Shown one piece after another: positions 1 through 7,475 of a stretch of DNA of 32,942 nucleotides (its first letter is position 1; every line of letters starts with the position of its first letter). The notes under the pieces are model-generated. The model was not told where the DNA came from. It saw nothing but the letters and a program-made list of their open reading frames with translations, and made no database searches. This stretch comes from an uncultured Ruminococcus sp. (GTDB lineage: Bacteria > Bacillota > Clostridia > Oscillospirales > Acutalibacteraceae): positions 1 to 32,942 of the forward strand of contig CACZYP010000048.1 in assembly GCA_902785425.1 (NCBI GenBank). Direction: 5' to 3'. A program made the position numbers and the translations under genes.

Positions 1-24
1 AAAACCTGATGTTATTGGAAACTT

Positions 25-172
25 AGGGGCATTTTCTGCCAAAATGCCCCTCTTTCCAAAACAGTCCACCGGACTGTTTTGGAAATTCACCCCTAAAAGA
101 GCGTGAGTCTGCCTCCGGCGGCTTAGGGACTCCGTCCCTAAGAACCCTGCAAGCCTTTTGAAAAAGGCTTGG
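25..172. repeat. Hairpin cassette, copy 1
   Basis: This is a string of perfect hairpins. AGGGGCATTTT (25-35) pairs with 41-51, TCCAAAACAGTCC (55-67) pairs with 71-83 around a 3-nt loop, TTAGGGAC pairs with GTCCCTAA near 124-142, and a CAAGCC/GGCTTG hairpin lies near 150-172. About 75 bp of the left part (21-95) recurs in the opposite orientation at 14074-14150 with almost no differences. It is non-coding and dispersed. Its mobility and function are unknown. Confidence 0.75.
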
Positions 173-218
173 CGAAAACTCTTCGGCTATGCCTTTCTTA
201 ACTTTTTCGACAGACTGC

Positions 219-326
219 AAGCACGAAGTGCTTCCAATTTTATTCTTTATTATTTATTATTTATTATTTATTCGTTATTCGTTATTCTTTGAGCGAAGCG
301 ATTCCACAATTGTCCATTGTCAATTG
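219..326. repeat. Modular inverted-repeat element (AAGCAC hairpin, TTATTCG tandem, TTGTCAATTG arm)
   Basis: The hairpin AAGCACGAAGTGCTT (219-233) is followed by tandem TTATTTA/TTATTCG units (about 240-290). Then comes a GAGCGAAGCGA module and the arm ending TTGTCAATTG (up to 326). These are the same building blocks seen at 2352-2622, 20144-20272 and elsewhere. It abuts the 3' end of the DUF6512-like gene. Confidence 0.6.
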
Positions 327-328
327 TA

Positions 329-883
329 TCAGACTCCGATCATTCCTGTTTCGGGATCTCGGAAAATGTTGAGATTCGGCGGGGCGAAGGTGAAAAAGGC
401 TGCCATTGTGCAGTATATTATGAAAAGAAAGACAGCCGTGTTGTAGTAGTTCTCGGTGTTCGGTGCATATGCGGTCAGTCTGTAGGAAACATAAAAAGCA
501 AGCAGCGTAAAAACAAATCCGCTGACGATATCTACTACAGCGAAAGTTGTGCCGATTATCCCCGTGTAAGCATAGTGAAACACGGGGATCGTTGTTATCA
601 TGACCCAAAGCCCGAAAACCTTTGCGCTCACAAATCGGCGAAACGGCGGACGCAGGCAGAAAAGCTCAACGAAGCCCCATACAACGAACGGCAGCGAGAA
701 TATCTTTGTATGTTCCCATATGCTTTCATTCACGGCGGAAAACAGCGCCGTCAGAAGCTCTTTGCCGCTCCATTCGTACAAATAATGCAGCAGTGCTGCG
801 CTTACAGATGTGAAAATAAACCCGATAACTTCAAACCGAAGCAGCCTGCGGCGAAGATCTTCCGATATTTGCAGAGTTTTCAA
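329..883 (-). CDS. DUF6512-like integral membrane protein
   Basis: A hydrophobic protein of 184 residues with about five predicted membrane helices, separated by short loops with a conserved-looking NESIWEHTK segment (about residues 53-61) and an HYAYTG motif near the middle. These features fit the uncharacterised DUF6512 family of Firmicutes membrane proteins as I remember it; no function is known. The start is TTG at 883, with GAGAGGA about 7 nt upstream as a ribosome site; no ATG gives a comparable start. It is a single gene facing away from lexA. Its 3' end runs directly into a repeat module (219-326), so no ordinary terminator is seen other than the hairpins of that module. The gene reality is fairly sure; the family label is from memory of the pattern. 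Confidence 0.75.
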   Translation of the reverse strand: MKTLQISEDLRRRLLRFEVIGFIFTSVSAALLHYLYEWSGKELLTALFSAVNESIWEHTKIFSLPFVVWGFVELFCLRPPFRRFVSAKVFGLWVMITTIPVFHYAYTGIIGTTFAVVDIVSGFVFTLLAFYVSYRLTAYAPNTENYYNTAVFLFIIYCTMAAFFTFAPPNLNIFRDPETGMIGV

Positions 884-940
884 AAAATCATCCTCTCACT
901 ATTATTGATCGTATGAAGAAGCGGCGTGTTATGTTTTTTT

Positions 941-1129
941 AATGTGGAATGTGGAAAGTGGAGTGTGGAATGAAGGAAGCACTTCGTGCTTGTTTTTATA
1001 TTAGTTTATTCAGACTTTACAATTATCTGACAGCAGCGAATAAAAGTATGAGATCGTGAGAACTAATATGATCCAACTCGGCGAAGCCGAGTTCCGACAT
1101 TCGCCATTCCACTTTCCACATTCCACATT
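941..1129. repeat. Modular element with perfect 21-bp terminal inverted repeats
   Basis: The left arm at 941-961 is a perfect reverse complement of 1109-1129. Inside are two hairpins, AAGCACTTCGTGCTT (about 976-990) and AACTCGGCGAAGCCGAGTT (near 1077-1093). The segment between them contains GACAGCAGCGAATAAA, which is shared with the elements at 25684-25862 and near 20310. There is no open reading frame, so any mobility would need enzymes supplied elsewhere. The right arm ends only 16 bp before the LexA operator. Confidence 0.8.
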
Positions 1130-1145
1130 CAATAAAAATCTTTAA

Positions 1146-1158
1146 GAACTAATGTTTG
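1146..1158. promoter_or_regulatory. LexA operator (SOS box) of lexA
   Basis: GAACTAATGTTTG fits the Gram-positive SOS box GAAC-N4-GTTY. It overlaps the -35 element of the lexA promoter, as expected for autorepression. The assignment is by motif and position only. Confidence 0.7.
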
Positions 1159-1184
1159 AATTTTTCATTAGTATATGTTATAAT
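1156..1184 (+). promoter_or_regulatory. lexA promoter
   Basis: TTGAAT (1156-1161), a 17-nt spacer and TATAAT (1179-1184) form a near-consensus sigma-A promoter 30 nt before the lexA start codon. The SOS box covers the -35. Confidence 0.75.
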
Positions 1185-1214
1185 ATTAATAATTATTACA
1201 AAGAGGGGAGTTCT

Positions 1215-1814
1215 ATGACGAAATTAACTAAAAGCCAGCAAAGAGTCTTTGACTACCTCGTTGAGCACAAAGACGACGGAATAGCGCCGACTGTAAGAGA
1301 GATATGCAACGCTACGGGGTTTAAATCCACATCGAGCGTACATAATCACCTCAATACGCTCGAAAAGATGGGATATATAACACGCCGTCCCGATTGTGCA
1401 AGAGCGATATTTATCAACAATTCCGACGGTACGCCTCCGAGCGTTGCTGTGCCGATAATCGGAACGGTCACAGCGGGTCTGCCTATCTTTGCTTTTGAAG
1501 ACAATCTCGGCTATGTTACGATAGATGAAAGCGTAAAGCGTGGGCGTGATGTGTTTGCTCTGCGTGTAAAGGGCGACTCTATGATAAACGCAGGTATTTT
1601 AAACGGCGATACTGTTGTGTTCGCACGTCAGAACAGCGCTGATAACGGCGAGATAGTGGTAGCTCTGATAGAGGACGAAGCGACTGTAAAAAGATTCTTC
1701 AAAGAGAAAGGCCACGTTCGCCTGCAGCCTGAAAATCCGCTTTACGAGCCGATAATTTCCGAAAATGTAAAGATACTCGGCAAGGTCGTAATGCTTATAA
1801 GAAATTACGAATAG
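1215..1814 (+). CDS. lexA: LexA repressor, SOS regulator
   Basis: The 199-residue protein has the normal LexA length. Residues 1-65 form the winged-helix DNA-binding domain. Ala87-Gly88 (in TVTAGLP) is the self-cleavage bond. Ser122 (GDSM) and Lys159 (ATVKRFF) are the serine-lysine dyad of the S24 peptidase domain. It represses SOS genes until RecA filaments on single-stranded DNA trigger self-cleavage. The start is the ATG at 1215, because AGAGGGGAG lies just upstream; an upstream in-frame ATG at 1152 would place the promoter inside the gene. The SOS box at 1146-1158 indicates autoregulation. The CYTH gene follows after 11 nt and is probably co-transcribed. Confidence 0.96.
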   Translation: MTKLTKSQQRVFDYLVEHKDDGIAPTVREICNATGFKSTSSVHNHLNTLEKMGYITRRPDCARAIFINNSDGTPPSVAVPIIGTVTAGLPIFAFEDNLGYVTIDESVKRGRDVFALRVKGDSMINAGILNGDTVVFARQNSADNGEIVVALIEDEATVKRFFKEKGHVRLQPENPLYEPIISENVKILGKVVMLIRNYE

Positions 1815-1825
1815 GAGTTTTTTAT

Positions 1826-2350
1826 ATGTCGGCAGAAAATAAGCCTATGATAGACGGCAAGCCCGTTGAGATCGAGCGGAAATATCTAATAACGCCGCCC
1901 GATGATAATGTGATGAGCATTATTAAAGCCTGCAAAAGCTACGACAGCTCCGTTATCGAGCAGATATACATAACGGGCGAGCACGGCGAGGGCGGCAGGA
2001 TACGCAAGCGTGAATACCACGACTGCTGCCGCTACTACTACACGTTCAAGCAGGAGATAAACGGTCTTTCACGCTTTGAGACGGAATACGAGATCGAAGC
2101 CGATGAGTATGAGCGCTTATCGAAAACGATCTTAGAGGGTACGCACCCGATAAATAAGATCAGATATTGCTTTGACTTTGACGGTCAGCTTTTTGAGCTT
2201 GACGTTTACGACTTCGACAAAACGTTTGCAACGCTCGAAATAGAGCTTGAAAGCGAAGATCAGCCCGTAAGGCTGCCCGGTTTCATAAATGTTCTTGAAG
2301 ACGTAACAGGCGACAAGCGGTACAGGAATTATACTCTTGCGCACCTTTGA
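1826..2350 (+). CDS. CYTH domain protein (triphosphate tunnel metalloenzyme family)
   Basis: 174 residues. The N-terminal ExExK signature is present as E15, E17 and K19 in EIERKYLI, followed by alternating charged beta strands (RIRKREY, YYTFKQE, RFETEYEIE, FELDVYDFD, ATLEIELES) typical of the eight-stranded triphosphate tunnel. Bacterial members include inorganic triphosphatases and class IV adenylate cyclases; the substrate cannot be told from sequence, and a small triphosphatase-like enzyme is most likely. It starts 11 nt after lexA with TAGGAG as ribosome site, so it is likely read from the lexA promoter. That would put it under at least partial SOS control, which is inference. A long repeat element follows its stop codon. 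Confidence 0.85.
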   Translation: MSAENKPMIDGKPVEIERKYLITPPDDNVMSIIKACKSYDSSVIEQIYITGEHGEGGRIRKREYHDCCRYYYTFKQEINGLSRFETEYEIEADEYERLSKTILEGTHPINKIRYCFDFDGQLFELDVYDFDKTFATLEIELESEDQPVRLPGFINVLEDVTGDKRYRNYTLAHL

Positions 2351-2351
2351 A

Positions 2352-2622
2352 CAATTGACAATTAATGAGTCGCTTCGCTCCTGTTTATAATTGAAAATTG
2401 AAAATGGAAAATGGAAAATTGCGGAACTCGCCTGCGGCGAGTTGGATTTGTATTAGTTCTCAAAAATCCATACCTTATTCGCTTCCGAGAGATAGTTTTT
2501 TATGTTTGAAAAAACAAATATAAAAAAGCACTGAGTGCTTCCTTCACTCCACACTCCACACTTACAAAACAGGAGCGAAGCGACTCCGAAATTGTCCATT
2601 GTCCATTGTCAATTGTCAATTG
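2352..2622. repeat. Nested modular inverted-repeat element
   Basis: Outer arms CAATTGACAATT (2352-2363) and its exact complement (2611-2622) enclose GAGTCGCTTCGCTCCTG (2367-2383), which pairs perfectly with 2570-2586. A second set lies inside: a GAAAATGG-type arm, the hairpin AACTCGCCTGCGGCGAGTT (2425-2443), the hairpin AAGCACTGAGTGCTT (2526-2540) and an ACTCCACACTCC-type arm. The layout looks like one element inserted in another. It fills most of the 378-nt gap between the CYTH gene and the response regulator. Confidence 0.75.
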
Positions 2623-2728
2623 AATATAGTTGAGTATAGTTTTTGGTTTGTTATTATTTTGTTAACTTTTTAAGGCGAAATATTGATTATAATTTAGAAT
2701 AATACATGATATTGGAGGTATAAAAATC

Positions 2729-3418
2729 ATGAGTGCAGGAAAAATACTTGTTGTAGATGATGATACAAATATTTGCGAAATACTCAGACTGTATATTGAA
2801 AAGGAAGACTTCCAGGTCTGCATTGCAAACGACGGAAACGAGGCGCTCAGGCTTTTTGAAAACGAGCACCCCGATTTCGTAATACTCGACGTAATGCTTC
2901 CCGGTCTGGACGGCTGGGGCGTTTGCAGAGAGATCAGAAAGACGTCTCAGTGTCCGATCATCATGCTCACGGCAAAGGGCGAGGTTTTCGACAAGGTGCT
3001 CGGTCTGGAGCTTGGCGCCGATGACTACGTTACAAAGCCGTTTGAGGCTAAGGAGATCGTTGCACGTATCAGAGCCGTTATGCGCCGTACAGGCAAAACG
3101 GAGGTCTCAAACATAAAGGAAGTAAAGTGGGACAAGCTCTCCATCAACCTTACAAACTACGAGCTGAAAGTAGACGGCAAGCAGATCGACACTCCGCCTA
3201 AGGAGATGGAGCTTATCTATCACCTTGCAAGCAACCCGAACAGAGTTTTCACAAGAGATCAGCTTCTTGATGAAGTATGGGGCTTTGATTACTACGGCGA
3301 TTCAAGAACGGTAGACGTTCACATCAAGCGTCTGAGAGAAAAGCTTGAAGGCGTTTCCGATAAGTGGGTCCTCAAGACCGTATGGGGCGTAGGCTATAAA
3401 TTTGAAGTCAAAGAGTGA
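2729..3418 (+). CDS. OmpR/PhoB-family response regulator (CssR-like by context)
   Basis: 229 residues. The receiver domain (about 1-118) has the acidic pocket D10-D12, phospho-acceptor D54 (ILDVMLP), the LTAKG switch segment and the lysine of DDYVTKPFE. The C-terminal winged helix (about 130-228) is of the OmpR type, ending KTVWGVGYKFE. It is the DNA-binding partner of the histidine kinase whose gene overlaps its stop codon. Because an HtrA-type protease gene follows, the pair resembles CssRS, which senses secretion stress in Bacillus and controls htrA. That is inferred from gene order, not from a diagnostic residue. GGAGGT stands just before the ATG. An upstream TATAAT-like sequence is visible near 2688-2693, but I see no good -35. 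Confidence 0.93.
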   Translation: MSAGKILVVDDDTNICEILRLYIEKEDFQVCIANDGNEALRLFENEHPDFVILDVMLPGLDGWGVCREIRKTSQCPIIMLTAKGEVFDKVLGLELGADDYVTKPFEAKEIVARIRAVMRRTGKTEVSNIKEVKWDKLSINLTNYELKVDGKQIDTPPKEMELIYHLASNPNRVFTRDQLLDEVWGFDYYGDSRTVDVHIKRLREKLEGVSDKWVLKTVWGVGYKFEVKE

Positions 3419-4917
3419 TCGTCGGCAGCATGAAAAAAAAGCAAACAATATTCAAAAAGTATCTGTGGCTGAGCATGATAGCCGTGTTCCTCGGCTTTAC
3501 TATACTCGGCGTGATGATAGTTTTCTTCGTTACTCAGTACTGGGAAACGGAGCGGTGGGATACGCTGCACAGCTACGCTACCACCGTGTCGCTCTCGATA
3601 ACCGATAAAGCTGTTTTTGAGGACGGCAAAGCTACTATCCCGCAGCAGTCTGATGACGTTGTGCGGGACACTGTACGGACGCTTTCGGGCGGTCTGTATG
3701 CCGATATCATCGTAACGGACGAAAAAGGCTGCGTGACGTTCTGCTCGGAAAATGCCGAGGGCGTTGCAAAGTCTGATGTGATAGACAGTACTTTCGTTTC
3801 GGGCGCACTTGAAGGCGGATTTCGTGAGGTCTCCGATTTCGGCGGCATTTACAGCGACAAGCACTACATTGCGGGAGTTCCCGTTCAGATAATAAAAGAC
3901 GGCGAGCTTACATCGATAGGCGCAGTTTTCGTTACAAGCTCCACTTCTCACTACAGAGAGTATGTTATGACGCTCGTTAAAATATTCTGCTCCGCAGGGA
4001 TAATCATATTTGCTCTGATATTCTGCTTCGTGGGATTGTTTTCGTATCAGCTCACAAAGCCGCTCGGTCAGATGGCGAAGGCTGCGAAGGAGTTCGGTCA
4101 GGGCGATTTCTCAAAGCGTGTAAATGTTACGAGCAACGACGAGATAGGCGAGCTTGCAAGAGCCTTCAACACGATGGCAGATTCGCTTGCGGCGAGCGAG
4201 GGAATGCGCAGAGCCTTCATCGCAAACGTATCGCACGAGCTTAAAACGCCTATGACTACTATATCGGGCTTTATCGACGGTATTCTTGACGGAACTATCC
4301 CGAGGGAACGCCAGACGCACTATCTCAATATCGTAACGGTCGAAGTAAAGCGCCTTTCACGTCTTGTTACGTCTATGCTTGCTCTTTCAAGAATAGACAG
4401 CGGCGAGCTTAAAATGGTGAAAACGAACTTTGATATATCGTCAACTATCCTGAACACGTTTCTGACATTCGAGCAGAAGCTTGAGCAGCGCAAGATCAAT
4501 GTGATAGGTCTTGACGAGCTTACTCCTCTGTACGTTGAGGGCGATCCCGATATGATCCATCAGGTGGTGTACAATCTTGTCGAGAATGCGTCGAAGTTTA
4601 CGAACGTTGGCGGCGACATCACCGTAAAAACGCAGGACGAAGGCACAAGAGCCGTTATTTCCATAACGAATACGGGCGAGGGCATTCCTCCCGACCAGAT
4701 CGGGTTCATCTTCGACCGTTTCTATAAAACAGACAAGTCGAGAAGCCTTGACAAAAAAGGCATGGGACTTGGTCTGTATCTCGTTCGTTCTATCATACGC
4801 CAGCACGGCGGCGATATCACCGCAAGCAGCGTAGAGGGCGAATATACTACATTTGAATTTTATGTTCCTAAGAAGAAAAAAGAGAACCGGAAGCAGCACG
4901 CAGAAGACGAGCAGTGA
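3415..4917 (+). CDS. Membrane sensor histidine kinase (CssS-like by context)
   Basis: 500 residues if translation starts at the GTG overlapping the upstream stop (GTGA); an ATG at 3430 is the alternative (495 residues, N-terminus MKKKQTIFKK). Neither start has a clear ribosome site. Membrane helices lie at about 17-41 and 185-210, with an extracytoplasmic sensor region of about 140 residues between them. HAMP (about 211-263), the HisKA domain with phospho-accepting H274 (NVSHELKTP), and a HATPase domain with the N-box (NLVENASKFT) and GMGLGLYLV G-box follow. It should phosphorylate the adjacent response regulator. The stop overlaps the region before htrA, so the three genes form one operon. 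The sensed signal is unknown; misfolded exported protein is suggested by the neighbour. Confidence 0.93.
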   Translation: MIVGSMKKKQTIFKKYLWLSMIAVFLGFTILGVMIVFFVTQYWETERWDTLHSYATTVSLSITDKAVFEDGKATIPQQSDDVVRDTVRTLSGGLYADIIVTDEKGCVTFCSENAEGVAKSDVIDSTFVSGALEGGFREVSDFGGIYSDKHYIAGVPVQIIKDGELTSIGAVFVTSSTSHYREYVMTLVKIFCSAGIIIFALIFCFVGLFSYQLTKPLGQMAKAAKEFGQGDFSKRVNVTSNDEIGELARAFNTMADSLAASEGMRRAFIANVSHELKTPMTTISGFIDGILDGTIPRERQTHYLNIVTVEVKRLSRLVTSMLALSRIDSGELKMVKTNFDISSTILNTFLTFEQKLEQRKINVIGLDELTPLYVEGDPDMIHQVVYNLVENASKFTNVGGDITVKTQDEGTRAVISITNTGEGIPPDQIGFIFDRFYKTDKSRSLDKKGMGLGLYLVRSIIRQHGGDITASSVEGEYTTFEFYVPKKKKENRKQHAEDEQ

Positions 4918-4943
4918 CCGGCAAGATAAAAGGAGGGGAAAGC

Positions 4944-6644
4944 ATGGACGAAATGCTAAACAATATCGGCGGCGCCTCACAGGAGCCTGACGAAACAGCA
5001 GAGCAGACCTCTGCTGAGGAGAGCTTGCAAAGCGCCCCCGAGGCGATTTGCGCAGAAGAAAGCGAATCTCCCGCAGAGATGTCGCTTGAAGGCAGAAAGC
5101 TCCAGCTTGAAAAAAAGATCTCGGAAGAGATCGGCAAACAGCCTGCACAGGAAGCGCAGCCCGCAGCTTCGCCTTACGCACAGGCAAGCTATCCGCAGAA
5201 CAATACGCCTTACAATGCTCCGTATGCCGGGCAGTACGGGCAGCAGGCGGCTTACTTTGCGCAGAATAAGCCGGAAAAAGCAAAGATGCCTTCGGGTGCA
5301 AAGGCGTATATCATCCTGATATCGGGCGTATTGCTTGTTTTTCTTATTGCGTTTATAATGGAAAATGTGAGGACCTTCAATCAGAACGGCATATTCGGCG
5401 GCGATCTTGAACGTTTCCTCGATTCCGACTTTGCATATGATCCGTTCGGAAAGCTCGACAGCGATTTCGATGAGGACGACGAGACAGACAGCGAGAAAAA
5501 AGGTTTCAGCTGGTTCCCGTTCGGTGACAGCGACAGCAACGATGATATTCCTTTCCCTCTCGATACAGACGACGTGAGTACCGACGAGACAGACAGCGAC
5601 AATGACGATACTGATAACTTTACCGTAAAGGAAGCGCCTGATCCCGATACTGTTATAAACAGTGCGGCTGCAGAGATCAAAGCTGCCGATCAGCCTAAAG
5701 ATATCGATTCGCCCGAATATACGACACGAAAAGCGTATAAAAAGGCAGAAAACTCCGTTGTTGGTATTATCGTATACGCCGACAAGGAAGATGTAGGCAA
5801 TGAGATCTATAAAAGCGGCACAGGCTCGGGTATCATTGCTTCAAAGGACGGTTACGTTATCACGAACAGCCATGTTATCGGAGATACGAGCGAATGCGGC
5901 GCCGAGGTAGTTACAGCGAACGGTGACCATTACGCTGCCGCTATTGTCGGTTTCGATTCACGCACCGACCTTGCCGTGCTTAAGATCGACGGCGAAAACC
6001 TTACCGCAGCCGAGTTTGTGAACTCCGACCAGATAGAGGTAGGGCAGGACGCACTTGCAGTCGGCTACCCCGGCGGTATGAAGTATTCCAACTCCCTTAC
6101 AAGAGGCTGCGTTTCTGCGCTCAACAGAACGGTAACGAATAGCCGTCTCGGATCGTATATCCAGACCGACGCCGCTATCAACCCCGGCAACTCGGGCGGT
6201 CCGCTTCTCAACAGCGCAGGACAGGTAATGGGCATAGCTACTATCAAAATAGCAAGCACCGATTACGAAGGAATGGGATTTGCTATCCCGTCAAATACAG
6301 TTATACAGATCGCTAACGATCTTATCAAGCAGGGCTACGTTTCGGGCAGAGTAAAGCTCGGCGTTCGGATACTTGACAGCAAGATAAGCGCAAAAACGGA
6401 AGGCCTTGAGGTAGTTGATATACTCCCCGGTTCACCGCTTCTTGATACCGATCTTCAGATAGGCGATGTTATCACGAAGTTCGACGGCAAGGCTGTAAAG
6501 ACTACCAGCACGCTTTATTCTCTGCTCGGCGAACACGACCCGGGCGATATGGTAACGCTCACAGTTTACCGCCCTGCAAAGACAGGCAGTGCTGCGAAGA
6601 CATACGAGATAACCGTAAAGCTTGTTGCCGATACGGGAGAGTAA
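4944..6644 (+). CDS. htrA: HtrA/DegP-like membrane-anchored serine protease with PDZ domain
   Basis: 566 residues from the ATG at 4944, chosen because AAAGGAGGGG lies just before it; an in-frame GTG at 4914 lacks a ribosome site. A Gln/Pro/Ala/Tyr-rich cytoplasmic tail (1-120) precedes one membrane helix (about 121-140). A very acidic Asp/Ser/Glu linker (about 155-235) follows outside the membrane, then a trypsin-fold protease with H310 (TNSHVI), D342 (RTDLAVLK) and S417 (NPGNSGGP), and a C-terminal PDZ domain (about 468-565). It degrades or refolds damaged exported proteins. The long acidic linker is unusual in length and is encoded by repetitive GAC/AGC codons. Position after a two-component pair points to stress-controlled expression. 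Confidence 0.95.
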   Translation: MDEMLNNIGGASQEPDETAEQTSAEESLQSAPEAICAEESESPAEMSLEGRKLQLEKKISEEIGKQPAQEAQPAASPYAQASYPQNNTPYNAPYAGQYGQQAAYFAQNKPEKAKMPSGAKAYIILISGVLLVFLIAFIMENVRTFNQNGIFGGDLERFLDSDFAYDPFGKLDSDFDEDDETDSEKKGFSWFPFGDSDSNDDIPFPLDTDDVSTDETDSDNDDTDNFTVKEAPDPDTVINSAAAEIKAADQPKDIDSPEYTTRKAYKKAENSVVGIIVYADKEDVGNEIYKSGTGSGIIASKDGYVITNSHVIGDTSECGAEVVTANGDHYAAAIVGFDSRTDLAVLKIDGENLTAAEFVNSDQIEVGQDALAVGYPGGMKYSNSLTRGCVSALNRTVTNSRLGSYIQTDAAINPGNSGGPLLNSAGQVMGIATIKIASTDYEGMGFAIPSNTVIQIANDLIKQGYVSGRVKLGVRILDSKISAKTEGLEVVDILPGSPLLDTDLQIGDVITKFDGKAVKTTSTLYSLLGEHDPGDMVTLTVYRPAKTGSAAKTYEITVKLVADTGE

Positions 6645-6943
6645 ACGTGACCGGCAATTGCGGAATAGCTTTATGCTTTGTATAATGTCGAAACGTTCGG
6701 AAAAAGAATACAAAAGTAACTATTTAAAACCGTATATATTTTTGCTGTTAAATATAATTATCCGTAATTTTCTCCACGACTGACGGGCATTTTGATGGCA
6801 TTATTCGTAATTAGAATAATATATTGAAAAACTCAAAAAAAATTTGAAAATAATTTGATTTTTTTCAAAAAAACTATTGGAATTTTACAAAAAATATAGT
6901 AAAATATACGTGGAGATATTTTTATACTTGGGTGGGATGATTT
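6645..6943. other. Intergenic region after htrA
   Basis: AT-rich, with no gene. It contains several A/T tracts (about 6830-6880) and the promoter of the next gene. No convincing terminator for the htrA operon was seen. Confidence 0.5.
6877..6905 (+). promoter_or_regulatory. Promoter of the small membrane protein gene
   Basis: TTGGAA (6877-6882), a 17-nt spacer and TAAAAT (6900-6905) form a sigma-A-type promoter about 40 nt before the start codon, downstream of phased A/T tracts that could act as an UP-element. Confidence 0.6.
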
Positions 6944-7294
6944 ATGCGTGGAGTAAAAATTGTAAGTAGAACCGAAACTACGAAAATTATTGTAGATGAC
7001 GAGGCGAGACCTATCCCCGTTATTCTTTTCCTTTTGTTCACAGTTGCAACAACGGCGGTGAGCATTGTCGGAATCGTTAACGAAGGTCAGCGTCAGTGGG
7101 CATTCGGCATGGCAGTATGTTACTTTATTGTCAGCGCCCTTATCTTCTCAGGTTATTCTACATCGGTATCGAAACAGAGTACCTACAAGTACAAGGTCAT
7201 TGTTGCGGAAGGTACCGATATGGACGAATTCTATGACAAGTACGAAGTCCTCACACAGAAGGGCAGAGTTTACGAAGTTATCGAGAGAAGCTAA
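6944..7294 (+). CDS. Small two-helix membrane protein, unknown function
   Basis: 116 residues. A short N-terminal segment (1-24) is followed by two hydrophobic stretches (about 26-46 and 53-72) and a soluble C-terminal part with a TYKYKVIVAEGTDMDEFYDKY segment split by charged residues. I do not recognise the family. The topology predicts both termini on the same side, probably the cytoplasm. The start is the ATG at 6944, preceded by GGGTGGGA. It has its own promoter (6877-6905) and a terminator hairpin (7320-7347), so it appears to be monocistronic. Codon use matches the neighbours, which supports a real gene. Confidence 0.75.
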   Translation: MRGVKIVSRTETTKIIVDDEARPIPVILFLLFTVATTAVSIVGIVNEGQRQWAFGMAVCYFIVSALIFSGYSTSVSKQSTYKYKVIVAEGTDMDEFYDKYEVLTQKGRVYEVIERS

Positions 7295-7319
7295 AACAGT
7301 TGAGGTTAAAATGCAATTT

Positions 7320-7347
7320 GATCGGGCAGCAGACAAGCTGCCCGATC
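7320..7347 (+). terminator. Rho-independent terminator of the small membrane protein gene
   Basis: GATCGGGCAG (7320-7329) pairs perfectly with CTGCCCGATC (7338-7347) over an 8-nt loop. A pyrimidine-rich tract with four T residues follows. Confidence 0.7.
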
Positions 7348-7358
7348 CTCCTTTTCTA

Positions 7359-7455
7359 ATGGAAAATTTCGGAAATGCTCACTTCGTTCGCTTTTATTTA
7401 GTGTGGAGTTTGAAGTGTGAAGTGTGGAGTTTCGGAAGCTGCGCCGCTTGTTTTT
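7359..7455. repeat. Two tandem repeat modules
   Basis: A GAAAATTTCGGAA arm carries GCTCACTTCGTTCGC (7377-7391) and TTTTATTTAGTGTGGA. Then a GTGTGGAG/GAAGTGTG arm leads to a TTTCGGAAGCTGCGCCGCTT hairpin. The same tandem order, with the phrase TTTATTTAGTGTGGA, is found at 23372-23490. Confidence 0.6.
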
Positions 7456-7475
7456 TTCTGCAAAGCTTTTTTAGA

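Noticed and set aside
317-916. A 199-codon open frame on the plus strand
   Set aside because: Antisense to the DUF6512-like gene; the minus-strand frame has clear membrane helices and a ribosome site, whereas this one gives a Cys/His/Arg-rich peptide.
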